NCBI GenBank assembly: GCA_029551395.1
Contig: JAKPFN010000046.1
Span: 24,363-88,362 of the forward strand
DNA from: Armatimonadota bacterium
Lineage (GTDB): Bacteria > Armatimonadota > UBA5829 > DTLH01
Direction: 5' to 3'
DNA length: 64,000 bases
Both the position numbers and the translations under genes were made by a program. The notes below the pieces were generated by a model, which searched no databases, was not told the DNA's origin, and was given only the letters and a program-made list of their open reading frames with translations. Shown here piece after piece: positions 10,057-18,683 of the stretch. Position 1 is the first letter of the stretch, and the number at the start of each line of letters is the position of its first letter.

Positions 10057-11136
10057 TTAACCATACTTTGCCTTAAACGCTCTCATGAACGATACGAGTG
10101 CATCTACAGCTTCCTGCGGCACAGCGTTATATATGCTTGCACGGATTCCTCCGACCGATCTGTGTCCTTTCAGCCCGATCATTCCGGCTTTTTTAGCTTC
10201 TGATACAAAAAGCTCTTCCAGGTCTTCATTAGGGAGCCGCCAGACAACATTCATAATAGACCGGCATTTTCTATCGGCTGGTGTGTGCCAAAAGTTGCTG
10301 GAATCCAGTTCTTCGTAGAGTGTTGCCGCTTTATGTTCGTTCAACTTCTCTATCTCAGAGATTCCGCCCAGAGAGTCGAGCCATTCTGTCACCAGTTTCA
10401 GAATATATATTGCCCAGGTGTTTGGAGTATTGTAAAGGCTCTTTTCCTCAAGATGAGTTTTATAACGAAGGAAAATGGGTGCATCTTCAGGCACTCGATC
10501 TATTAAATCTTTACGTAGAATTACCAGTGCCAGCCCGGATGGCCCCAGGTTCTTTTGTGCTCCGGCGTAGATCATGCCGAACTGGTTTATATCAATGACT
10601 CGTGACATAATCTCACTGGACAAATCAGCTATTAACGGTGCTTTGGTTTTTGGAAATGTGGGATAACGGATGCCTCCGATCGTCTCGTTAGAGCAGATAT
10701 GAACATACTCCGCGTCTTCAGTAAGGTTGAGTTCTTCAGTCGCAGGAGTACGCATATAGTTCGCTTCTTTGCCGTCCCATATAACGTTAACGCTGCCTGT
10801 GGTCTTTGCTTCCTTGATAGCCTTTGCCGACCAACTGCCAGTGTGGATATAATCAGCAGTCTTTCCAGGACGGCGAAGGTTCATAGGAACCATAGCAAAC
10901 TGCATACTGGCTCCGCCTTGAAGGAAAAGGACAGCGTAATCGTCACTAATGCCCATCAGCTTTCTGACATTAGCCTCTGCACCTTCGATTATTGCAGCGA
11001 AATCCTTGGACCTGTGAGACATCTCCATTACAGACATCCCAGAGCCAGCGTAATCGAGCATTTCAGACTGCGCCCGCTCCAGAACAGCAAGTGGAAGCGC
11101 TGCAGGTCCAGCATTGAAGTTATAAACACGAGCCAT
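10057..11136 (-). CDS. serC: Phosphoserine transaminase
   Basis: A PLP-dependent class V aminotransferase converting 3-phosphohydroxypyruvate to phosphoserine, and also used in pyridoxal phosphate synthesis. The family opening VYNFNAGPAALPLAVLE is present, followed by LLFLQGGASMQFAMVPMN. The PLP lysine is in YAGAQKNLGPSGL near residue 195, and GLKGHRSVGGIRASIYNA lies near the C terminus. AAGGAGTATGG precedes ATG 11136. The 359-residue length is normal. Confidence 0.95.
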   Translation of the reverse strand: MARVYNFNAGPAALPLAVLERAQSEMLDYAGSGMSVMEMSHRSKDFAAIIEGAEANVRKLMGISDDYAVLFLQGGASMQFAMVPMNLRRPGKTADYIHTGSWSAKAIKEAKTTGSVNVIWDGKEANYMRTPATEELNLTEDAEYVHICSNETIGGIRYPTFPKTKAPLIADLSSEIMSRVIDINQFGMIYAGAQKNLGPSGLALVILRKDLIDRVPEDAPIFLRYKTHLEEKSLYNTPNTWAIYILKLVTEWLDSLGGISEIEKLNEHKAATLYEELDSSNFWHTPADRKCRSIMNVVWRLPNEDLEELFVSEAKKAGMIGLKGHRSVGGIRASIYNAVPQEAVDALVSFMRAFKAKYG

Positions 11137-11183
11137 TAACCATACTCCTTACTCATCAATATCCTTACTCAAATATTCCATCA

Positions 11184-11220
11184 ATTATACTGGGATTCCT
11201 TAAGATAATGTTCTTATCTT
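11184..11220 (-). promoter_or_regulatory. serC -10 box and upstream dyad
   Basis: On the minus strand TATAAT lies at 11189-11184. A 7-base inverted repeat, AAGATAA-5-TTATCTT (11220-11202), covers the place where a -35 box would be. No good -35 is visible, so the dyad could be a regulator site. This is inference from position only. Confidence 0.35.
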
Positions 11221-11483
11221 TATCTCCTTTCTCGGGAGGGATTTGAAATTCCTCACAGACGTATAGCTAAGGGATCGGTGATCCTAGATTATTATCAAAA
11301 ACACCAAGGAACGGGATTGCAAATCTCTCGGTTGTTGTTCCGGGCTAAATTGCAAATTTAGCCCGAGGGTAGGGTAGGTTTAGCTCAAGGGTAGATACGA
11401 GACTGATTTGAGATATAAGCAAAGAAGCCAGAGAATATATCCCCAGCTTCTCGTAGAATGATTCATCTTGGAAGACTCATGTG
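11221..11483. other. Gene-free stretch with a 10-bp hairpin
   Basis: No convincing gene. CGGGCTAAAT (11341-11350) pairs perfectly with ATTTAGCCCG (11356-11365) around a five-base loop. Neither side has a T-run, so it is not a typical intrinsic terminator. It lies between serC and the PRC-barrel gene, on the transcript downstream of the latter. Confidence 0.4.
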
Positions 11484-11900
11484 TTACTTCAGACGTTCTT
11501 CTTCAGACTCATCTATCTCCTCGGCAAAGATTTCCTCTTCTTCCATTTCCTCCTGCCAACCTGAAACCATCTGGTTCCAATAGTTAACATGAGGCTGGAT
11601 GTCCTCTGTTTTGTCAGAAAAATCAGGTGCTTCGTCAAGGTCACCTTTAGTAACAGGTAGAACGAGCTGCTTACTGGCTTCGTCCAAAAACATCAGTTCA
11701 AGCGGGACTATGGTGCAGCGATTATTGCTATAGCAGACCGCGCCGAAGAGTATTTCTCCACTTTCAGTTTCAACAAGCATATCATCAAGGGATCCAATTA
11801 CCTGACCGTCTGCGTCAGCTACATCCCATCCGAGTAGATTAGGTTGTCCCGGTTCTACACGGTAGTCTATCTGTGTCAATCTAACAAGCTCACCAGCCAT
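11484..11900 (-). CDS. PRC-barrel-like protein with acidic tail
   Basis: A 138-residue protein. Residues about 20-85 resemble a PRC-barrel: LLGWDVADADGQVIGSLDDM followed by GEILFGAVCYSNNRCTIVP. The C-terminal 40 residues are strongly acidic (EEMEEEEIFAEEIDESEEE). PRC-barrels serve as protein- or RNA-binding modules, for example in RimM. The gene follows the SAM hydrolase gene by 78 bases on the same strand. GAGGGGAGG lies upstream of ATG 11900, at rather long spacing. The family call is moderate. Confidence 0.65.
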   Translation of the reverse strand: MAGELVRLTQIDYRVEPGQPNLLGWDVADADGQVIGSLDDMLVETESGEILFGAVCYSNNRCTIVPLELMFLDEASKQLVLPVTKGDLDEAPDFSDKTEDIQPHVNYWNQMVSGWQEEMEEEEIFAEEIDESEEERLK

Positions 11901-11978
11901 TTGTTTATGGTCCTCCCCTCTCGTGGGACTGATACATCACACGATTATTTATGTTGCAGGGTCGCTATCTATACGGGC

Positions 11979-12752
11979 TTACCCTGTGATAACTCTCACC
12001 AAAACCTTGGAACCTAACATGAGTCCTAATTCAACAGCCACATTGCCCATATTGATGGCGATCTCCAGCTGTCCCGATGATCCAAACAGCGCTGCAGGCC
12101 CTCCGGGAGTTGCCTCTGCGTATGTTCGTATTGGTCCATGGATCAGTTGACCAGAAACGGTGATAACAGCCGTTCGTGAACCCAACCAGTTACGGAACCG
12201 GGATTCCTCAATATCTGTAATGCAGTTTCCAAACCTGTCTATATGGATGATTCGGCCCTCAAAGGTGTTGTCAGAAGGAACAGGCGGAGGTGGAAGCATT
12301 ACCGGGTCAAAAACCTGCGGCCCAAGCTCTGAAACAGGTGTGCCGAGCGATAAATAAGCTGCTGCTGGTGAGAAAATGTCTCTGCCATGGAATGTGCTGC
12401 TTATCTGTGGAAGCATGAACCGTGAATTGGTGATTTCATAAGCCTCAAATTGCTCTTCATTTCGTAAAACTGAAGTTAAAAGGCCATTGTCTGGCGCGAC
12501 AAACATCCAGCTATTCGTGCGTACAGCCAATGCGCGTCTTTCAGTACCAACTCCTGGGTCTACTACGGCAACATGGACTGTTCCAGAGGGAAAATATCGG
12601 TATGCCGACTCCAGAAGAAACGCGCCTTGTTCAATTGCCTGAGGTTGAACATCGTGGGTGATGTCTATTATAGTTGCATCAGGCGAGATAATCTGGGCAA
12701 CATAAGTGTCTGATGCTCCGAAATCCGTTAGAAGTGTGATAATTGGAGGCAT
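11979..12752 (-). CDS. SAM hydroxide adenosyltransferase (SAM hydrolase, DUF62/chlorinase-fluorinase family)
   Basis: Members split S-adenosylmethionine to adenosine and methionine using hydroxide. The N terminus IITLLTDFGASDTY and the middle VAVVDPGVGTERRAL, VAPDNGLLT and STFHGRDIFSPAAAYLS are family hallmarks. The Asp-Arg-His set that activates hydroxide appears kept (D65, R72 or R73, H122). Between YVAQ and SPDATIID about six residues usual in the family are missing, roughly the MKGVIL segment; the frame stays open. It starts six bases after the kinase stop, as part of the signalling run. Confidence 0.88.
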   Translation of the reverse strand: MPPIITLLTDFGASDTYVAQIISPDATIIDITHDVQPQAIEQGAFLLESAYRYFPSGTVHVAVVDPGVGTERRALAVRTNSWMFVAPDNGLLTSVLRNEEQFEAYEITNSRFMLPQISSTFHGRDIFSPAAAYLSLGTPVSELGPQVFDPVMLPPPPVPSDNTFEGRIIHIDRFGNCITDIEESRFRNWLGSRTAVITVSGQLIHGPIRTYAEATPGGPAALFGSSGQLEIAINMGNVAVELGLMLGSKVLVRVITG

Positions 12753-12757
12753 TTCGG

Positions 12758-14437
12758 TTAGCCTGATTGTTTGTTAATGTCCGTCAATCGCTGTTCAGCT
12801 ATAGGAGACCAGTCGGGGTCGAACAGCAGCGGATCTTCGGCTACCTTCCGATAAAAAGATTTAGCCTGCTCAGGATTGGATGATGCCAGCCTGTCTCCCT
12901 GGTTGATGTAGATTTCACATAATCGTTTTCTGGCAGCCTGAGCGAAGTCGTCATTACCTCCTGTTTCGATGGCCTTTCGTAATTCGGCATCATATGTAGA
13001 GTAACCAAGGTAATGGTCAGCTATTCCCAGATAGTAGTGACCAGCAGAGTATGTAGGGTCAGCGTCAACAGTCCAGCTTGCATATTGCTTTAGTGACCTA
13101 TATTGGCGCTGCTCAAGAGATTTTCCTGCCAGATCTGCGTATACATGAGCAAGCCGTCTGCGTGCCTCTGCACCTGCTTTTCCTGTACCTGCAGCCCTTT
13201 TTGCATTGTTGTACTGAACAAGAGCATCATCCACTCTGCCTTCTTTCATCAGCTTGTCACCCTGGCTGATGTATTTAGTGACGATTCGAGTCCGGGTCTG
13301 TTCGTCATACTTTGAATAGGCTTCGGTTACCATCCAAATAGCAAGTAAAAGCAAACCGGTCAGGCTGAGAACAATGAAAAGTGTTCCTAAGAATGCTCTT
13401 GTTTCCGGCGACATTCCTTTTCTTTGTGGAATCGGTGTCGGTACAGGTGACGATGGTACCGATTGAGCAAACGGATCAGGAACATATTGCCCTCCTGAAG
13501 GTGATGGAGGAGGGGAATATGTGGTTGGCGGCGCATACGTTGTCGGTGGCGAGCCTGTGCCGTAGGTTGTCATAATGCCCTGCGGCATAGGTGGGCTGTA
13601 AGGGTCGGAATATAGAGTTGCTCCATTGGCAGGTTCTTGCTTCAGAGCATCAGCCATTTCTTCCACAGACTGGAACCGCATATTGGGGTCTTTGGCCATA
13701 GCTTTTCTGATAATAGCTACCAGGTGAGGCTGGACTCCAGGTGGCGGAGGCGGTTCTGAGTTCATAATATTGTAGGTGATAGTGACTACCGTATCACCAG
13801 CAAACGGTTTCTGGCCGGTAAGCATTTCATAAAGCAGCACACCGAGCGAAAAAATGTCAGAGCGGCCGTCAATATTCCTGCCGGAAACCTGCTCTGGAGA
13901 CATATAGCTTGGAGTGCCAAAGACCTGTCCGTTGGCTGTGATAGATGGTTCTGACATTATTCTGGCGATGCCAAAATCAGTCAGCTTAACGTGCCCGCCA
14001 GGTAATATCTGAACATTTTCAGGCTTAACATCCCGGTGGACTATATTATTCTGATGTGCCAGTGCCAGTGCTTCACAAAGCTGTAATGTAATGTCTACAG
14101 CATCCTTAACAGGTAGAGCGCCACGAGCTTTGATAGTGTCTCGAAGAGTCTGACCTCCCAGAAACTCCATTGCGATGAAGAACCGGTCACCTTCCTGACC
14201 TATTTCGTAGACTGTCACGATATTCGGGTGTTCCAGACGTGCAGCAGCCTTGCCTTCGCGCATAAAACGCTCGATACGTTCGCGTTTTTGTGCGCCATCG
14301 ATGTTGGGAGGAAAGTACAACTCTTTGAGCGCGACGCGTCGGCCCAGCGTTGGGTCAGTCGCCTCGTAGACGATGTCGTTGCTCCTCGCAATCTCTCGTA
14401 TTATCTGGTATTTTCCAAGAGTGTTGGTTGATTCCAC
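12758..14437 (-). CDS. Membrane Ser/Thr protein kinase (PknB-like) with extracytoplasmic TPR-like domain
   Basis: A 559-residue protein: kinase domain about 9-268, Pro-rich linker 275-340, one membrane helix near 347-370 and a C-terminal helical part resembling TPR repeats. Catalytic parts are present: VALK (K38), HRDVKPEN (D136, N141), DFG (154-156) and the activation-segment end GTPSYMSPEQ. The glycine loop is odd: EIARSNDIVYEA has no glycine where GxGxxG is expected. The start is GTG 14437, three bases after the PP2C stop with no clear ribosome site, suggesting coupled translation. It probably phosphorylates the neighbouring FHA and vWA proteins. Confidence 0.93.
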   Translation of the reverse strand: MESTNTLGKYQIIREIARSNDIVYEATDPTLGRRVALKELYFPPNIDGAQKRERIERFMREGKAAARLEHPNIVTVYEIGQEGDRFFIAMEFLGGQTLRDTIKARGALPVKDAVDITLQLCEALALAHQNNIVHRDVKPENVQILPGGHVKLTDFGIARIMSEPSITANGQVFGTPSYMSPEQVSGRNIDGRSDIFSLGVLLYEMLTGQKPFAGDTVVTITYNIMNSEPPPPPGVQPHLVAIIRKAMAKDPNMRFQSVEEMADALKQEPANGATLYSDPYSPPMPQGIMTTYGTGSPPTTYAPPTTYSPPPSPSGGQYVPDPFAQSVPSSPVPTPIPQRKGMSPETRAFLGTLFIVLSLTGLLLLAIWMVTEAYSKYDEQTRTRIVTKYISQGDKLMKEGRVDDALVQYNNAKRAAGTGKAGAEARRRLAHVYADLAGKSLEQRQYRSLKQYASWTVDADPTYSAGHYYLGIADHYLGYSTYDAELRKAIETGGNDDFAQAARKRLCEIYINQGDRLASSNPEQAKSFYRKVAEDPLLFDPDWSPIAEQRLTDINKQSG

Positions 14438-14440
14438 AGG

Positions 14441-15403
14441 TTATCTAAAAAATCCAAAAAACCGTTTCTTTGGTGTATCGGGTTTAGGGTCAGTGTCGTA
14501 AATCTCTTCAGATTCAGCAGCCTCATCTTTCACAATATCTTTTATTACTACGATCATCGCAGTGATATTGTCATTCCCACCGCGTTCGTTGGCTGCGTCT
14601 ATCAGATCCATTGCAGCCTGTGACGGAGCATTGCCAGCTACAATGTCGCGAATATCAGTTTCGGATAAACTGCCAGAGAGTCCATCAGAACATAAAACAA
14701 TTGTATCACCTGGTTGAATCTCCTCTGCAAATACATCCGGTTCTACTACGGGAAGATTGCCAAGAGACCGGGTTATTACATTCCTGAATGGTGACAACCG
14801 TGCTTCTTCTTCAGTCATGACGCCCCGGCGGACCTGTTCAGCTATCCATGAGTGGTCTTCTGTGATCTGTCTGATGTCTCGACCGCGTATCAAGTAAGCT
14901 CTGCTGTCTCCAACCTGTACGAAATATGCTGTGTCAGCCCTGATAACGACCGCTGTCAGCGTAGTTCCCATACCTGAGCGTTCGACGATCATTTGAGCTG
15001 CGTCATAAATTAGCTTGTTGGCATCGAACACCGCACGGGTCAAGCTGCCTACTACATCAGGTGAGGAATCTTCATAATATACCTTAATCACCCGCTTGAG
15101 TGCCATCTCACTGGCTATCTGTCCGGCTGCATGACCACCCATACCATCTGCAACAGCATAGAACAGGCCTTTATTTGCAAGGATATCTGGATCTTCAGGC
15201 TCGAAAAAGTCGAATTTATCCTCATTGTTTTCCCGCACACAGCCAAGGTCGGTGCGAGCAGCCATTTTTATAACAGGATGGATATGTTTGGCTCGAGTAG
15301 CGAGCTTTTCCCATTCCTGAGAAAGCTCAGAAGGTTGAAGCTCAGCCGTTGTTTCTATGTCATCGCCTGTTACAACAGGTGTTGTTTCGTTTTCCTGGTT
15401 CAT
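14441..15403 (-). CDS. PP2C-family Ser/Thr phosphatase
   Basis: A 320-residue metal-dependent phosphatase (PPM/PstP type). Conserved motifs: TDLGCVRENNEDKF, FYAVADGMGGHAAG (metal-binding Asp), VQVGDSRAYLIRG, TIVLCSDGLSGSL and GGNDNITAMIV. An N-terminal 35-residue stretch is acidic and low complexity. There is no membrane helix, unlike mycobacterial PstP. It lies directly upstream of the kinase gene, and the pair probably works as opposing writer and eraser. AAAGG precedes ATG 15403. Confidence 0.94.
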   Translation of the reverse strand: MNQENETTPVVTGDDIETTAELQPSELSQEWEKLATRAKHIHPVIKMAARTDLGCVRENNEDKFDFFEPEDPDILANKGLFYAVADGMGGHAAGQIASEMALKRVIKVYYEDSSPDVVGSLTRAVFDANKLIYDAAQMIVERSGMGTTLTAVVIRADTAYFVQVGDSRAYLIRGRDIRQITEDHSWIAEQVRRGVMTEEEARLSPFRNVITRSLGNLPVVEPDVFAEEIQPGDTIVLCSDGLSGSLSETDIRDIVAGNAPSQAAMDLIDAANERGGNDNITAMIVVIKDIVKDEAAESEEIYDTDPKPDTPKKRFFGFFR

Positions 15404-15418
15404 AATCCAGCCTTTCGT

Positions 15419-16132
15419 TTACATGGAGCCCATTTTAACTACGCGAGTCCTGGTCAAACGGTCGTGAAGCATTCTGCCCTGGCTATCCCATATAGCGCAG
15501 AAAATCCCAACTATTGAAACAATAGCTGGTATCAAGGACATTAGTCTGAGAATGGCAGCACGATAGTCCAGAGCTTCGCCATTGTAGCGAACAACGCCTA
15601 TATCAAGAGAAGCCATTCCAGGAGTCTGTCCATTTTCTGCAAGACTGTGCACAAAATAGATAATCGTACCACCAGTAAATATGCTCCAGAATAAAACACG
15701 CGCCCAAGGCAATTCACCAGCACCAAGTGGCACTGTAGGATCACCGAACAAAAGCCAGAATGCCATCCAGAGTATAGTCAAAGCGCATCCGAGAATCAGA
15801 ATGTCGATACCTGCTGCTATGGTTCTAATAAAAAATCCAGCAGGCTCCAATTGTGCAGGGACGACTACAGGAACATCTCTCAGGAGTTCATCTTCACTCG
15901 GGCGGTCGGCACATTCGTGACAGAATGAATCACCATCAATGAACTCCTCACATGCCTCGCATAACTCCAGACCACAGGCGCGGCAAGTACTGACTGCAAA
16001 ACGCCACGGATGGTTGGCACATACCTGTTCATTGACAACTAACCTGGATTGCAGTCCCCAACCGCACACTATGCACTTTTCAGCGTCTGGCTCGTTCTCG
16101 GCGCCGCATTTTGAGCATTTCATATTCTGCAT
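15419..16132 (-). CDS. RDD-family membrane protein with N-terminal zinc ribbons
   Basis: A 237-residue protein. Residues 1-30 carry CSKCG and CIVCG, a zinc ribbon. Residues 37-75 hold a B-box-like cysteine/histidine cluster (CANHP, CRACG, CEAC, CHEC). An RDD domain follows from about residue 97 with three or more membrane helices. The family's Arg and Asp residues are less clear than its helices. RDD proteins are poorly understood, and some are proposed transporters. Its place between FHA and PP2C genes suggests a part in the signalling set. AAGGAACAG precedes ATG 16132. Confidence 0.85.
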   Translation of the reverse strand: MQNMKCSKCGAENEPDAEKCIVCGWGLQSRLVVNEQVCANHPWRFAVSTCRACGLELCEACEEFIDGDSFCHECADRPSEDELLRDVPVVVPAQLEPAGFFIRTIAAGIDILILGCALTILWMAFWLLFGDPTVPLGAGELPWARVLFWSIFTGGTIIYFVHSLAENGQTPGMASLDIGVVRYNGEALDYRAAILRLMSLIPAIVSIVGIFCAIWDSQGRMLHDRLTRTRVVKMGSM

Positions 16133-16140
16133 TCTGTTCC

Positions 16141-17202
16141 TTAGACAGTGAATCTGAATGACACCTGAGCAAATGTTACCATATCGCCGTCGTTTAACTG
16201 GCGAGGTTGGTTTGGTTCCAGCTTTTCTCCATTAACAAATGTTCCATTGGTACTCCCGATATCGGTCAGCGTAAACGTTCCATCTTCTGCTGTTATCACA
16301 GCATGGCTGCCGGAGACATATGGATCTGCAATAGCTATTTTATTAGTCGGTCTTCTGCCAATAGTATTCTCGCCAGGATGGATTTGAATAACATCTCCAC
16401 CAGCCTCAGGTATGAGTCTGGCCAGTGAAGGTTCTTCTTCGTGTATCTCGACAGGCTGAACCGGTTCTTCAAGAGATTGTTCGGGTGTTGCAATAAACTC
16501 CGATTCAATATCCTGGCCGATTGACATTTCTACCTCTACAGATTCTTCAGCAGCACTCTCCTGAACCTGTTCCATTTCAACAGGCGGATTCATCGGTTCT
16601 TCTGCAGCTTGCTCTACGGCAATCGATTCTTCAGAATATTCTTCTAACTCTTCAGCTTCTTCGACTTCCCTTGCTGATTCGGCTGAAGCGATTGCCTGGT
16701 CACTAGCCGGAGCTTCAAACCTGAGCACTGTCGACCCGAACCGAATCTCCATCCCTGAAGTCACTTCCACTGGCTGGCCTGGTTCAACCTTCTTATCACC
16801 TGCATAAGTCCCGTTGGTACTGCCAATGTCTTCCAATAAGTACTTACCATCTGCGACAGTAATCTTTGCATGCCTGCGGGAGACTGTAGGATGCATAACA
16901 AGAACATCGGTATTCTCTCTGCCTATCGTGTTTTCTCCCGGATTCAGAGTAAATTCACGTCCGCCGGTTGGTTCAATAAGCTTGGGCAAGGCCGGAGCAG
17001 GCTCAGGTGATTCTACAATCTCTTCAGGTGCTGATGAAAGCAGAAAACCACAATCAGAACAGTACTGCTCTCCTGCTGGTGTGGTAGTCTTGCAAATCGG
17101 ACAGGTAACGCTAACGGCCATTTGAGTGGCTTCCACACCCGGAGCAGGCATCATCTGCGTTGCATTATCGTTTGCGAGTTGAGTTTTTTCGATATCGTTC
17201 AT
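16141..17202 (-). CDS. Zinc-ribbon protein with two FHA domains
   Basis: A 353-residue soluble protein. The N-terminal tail carries three Thr-Gln motifs (TQL at 7-9, TQM at 15-17 and 26-28). A zinc ribbon follows (CPICK, CSDCG), then FHA1 at about 75-150 (GRENTDVLVMHPTVSRRHAK, GSTNGTY). A Glu-rich linker leads to FHA2 at about 265-345 (GRRPTNKIAIADPYVSGSHA, GSTNGTFVNG). FHA domains bind phosphothreonine peptides. The start is ATG 17202, six bases after GGAG; the ATG at 17214 overlaps that ribosome site. Confidence 0.93.
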   Translation of the reverse strand: MNDIEKTQLANDNATQMMPAPGVEATQMAVSVTCPICKTTTPAGEQYCSDCGFLLSSAPEEIVESPEPAPALPKLIEPTGGREFTLNPGENTIGRENTDVLVMHPTVSRRHAKITVADGKYLLEDIGSTNGTYAGDKKVEPGQPVEVTSGMEIRFGSTVLRFEAPASDQAIASAESAREVEEAEELEEYSEESIAVEQAAEEPMNPPVEMEQVQESAAEESVEVEMSIGQDIESEFIATPEQSLEEPVQPVEIHEEEPSLARLIPEAGGDVIQIHPGENTIGRRPTNKIAIADPYVSGSHAVITAEDGTFTLTDIGSTNGTFVNGEKLEPNQPRQLNDGDMVTFAQVSFRFTV

Positions 17203-17244
17203 GATTATCTCCATAGAACCGGTTACGCTCAGTAAGCCGATATT

Positions 17245-18615
17245 CTATTTAGCTCCTTTGCCTCTGTCGAGATTGTAGATGGTGCCGACAAGCGTCTTTT
17301 CAACACCAGCGCCCTGCTTGATGTTGTCGATAGCCTGCTGAATCTCCTGTGCCTGCAGTGTTTTGCCTTGCTGGACAAGGATAGACATTGTCCTTTCGAG
17401 CTCCTGGACTGCTGCGGCTGGTGAAATCTGCTGGGTGCGCATTCCCATAACTGTCCGCTCGAGATTTCTGGACGCAAGCGCAACTTCTATCTCCCGCTGA
17501 ACCTGCTGGTTGACGTTTGCAGCAACCAGAGCTTCATCTGGTGTGAACTCAAGGACTACATCCTCTGTAAGCCGTTCAGCCCGGCCTGTAACTGAATCAT
17601 CGTAAGTAACCTCAACCCTGGCAACCCGATAAGTGCCTGCAGGTCTGGGGCCAAACTCAAGTTCAACGAGCGCGCTCTCAGCGCTGCCTCTTTCAACGTC
17701 CGGCAGAGTAGTCTCAGCAGTTCGATTGCCGAATGTAGGCAAGTGACCATAAATCTGTCTGACCTGAACCCATCTGGAAAGGTTGATTCTCAGCTTTAGG
17801 TTGCGGGCAACCACCGTCATCAGAGTCTCAAGTTCTTTTCGGAAGACCTCAGGGATTAAATCAGGCCGGGTGATGTAGTAATAATTACCTCCAGCCTTTC
17901 GCGCGATTCCTGCCAGAAGTTCTTCATTGTATTCGTTGCCGAAACCGAGTGCTGTGATTGTTATACCTCGGCTTTTTTGCTCACCGACAAGCCCTACGAT
18001 GGAACTGAAGTCTTTGATACCGGCAGTTGGGTCACCATCAGTGAAAAGCAAAGCACGGTTAACGTAATTGCCGGAATAAACGCTTGCTATCTGGCTTGCA
18101 CCGGCAGCGATGCCGTCGAAAAGGTTGGTGGTATTTCCTACATCAAGCCTGTTGATATGTTCCTTGATGAGCGCCTTGTTAATTACCTTTCGAGCAGGCA
18201 TTATAACCTCTACACGCTCTTCAAATGCAACGATGGAAAGAACATCGTTTGGTTCCAACAGGTCTACAACGTAACCACAGGCACGTTTTACATATTCAAG
18301 AGGCTCGCCTTCCATCGAACCGCTGCGGTCGATGATAAGACACAGATTGAGCGGCATCCTTGCGCCACCCATCACATTACTTGCCATAAGACTGACAAGC
18401 AGATGCTCTCGCGATGCGCGAGTGGAAAGCGCATACTTATTACCTGGAATGCACTGGAGAGTGATACCCTTTTGCGGTGGGCCTACCATCTGAGTTCTGG
18501 CAGGATCGAAACCTCCAGGACCAGTCATCTGCGTTTTATATGGGTCCTGCTGCCCAAAATTGCCTACCTGTGTGCGGTTGTTGTCGAACGGCGGAATCAT
18601 TTGTGTGCTATCCAT
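17245..18615 (-). CDS. vWA domain protein with Thr-Gln repeat tail
   Basis: A 456-residue protein. Residues 1-45 hold four evenly spaced Thr-Gln-hydrophobic motifs (T4, T15, T28, T41). A von Willebrand A domain follows with an intact MIDAS: CLIIDRSGSM (D96, S98, S100), the NTTNLFDG threonine and FTDGDPTAG. The C-terminal third is beta-rich, then helical. vWA domains bind partners through a metal ion. There is no signal peptide, so it is likely cytoplasmic. GAGGGCATTAT precedes ATG 18615. Confidence 0.93.
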   Translation of the reverse strand: MDSTQMIPPFDNNRTQVGNFGQQDPYKTQMTGPGGFDPARTQMVGPPQKGITLQCIPGNKYALSTRASREHLLVSLMASNVMGGARMPLNLCLIIDRSGSMEGEPLEYVKRACGYVVDLLEPNDVLSIVAFEERVEVIMPARKVINKALIKEHINRLDVGNTTNLFDGIAAGASQIASVYSGNYVNRALLFTDGDPTAGIKDFSSIVGLVGEQKSRGITITALGFGNEYNEELLAGIARKAGGNYYYITRPDLIPEVFRKELETLMTVVARNLKLRINLSRWVQVRQIYGHLPTFGNRTAETTLPDVERGSAESALVELEFGPRPAGTYRVARVEVTYDDSVTGRAERLTEDVVLEFTPDEALVAANVNQQVQREIEVALASRNLERTVMGMRTQQISPAAAVQELERTMSILVQQGKTLQAQEIQQAIDNIKQGAGVEKTLVGTIYNLDRGKGAK

Positions 18616-18683
18616 ATAATGCCCTCATCATTGTTGGTTGCAGGTCTTGATAGACTTGTATTAATGCTATTTTAGGAATAAAA

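Noticed and set aside
11341..11365. Hairpin considered as an intrinsic terminator
   Set aside because: The 10-bp stem is perfect but neither strand has a T-run after it.
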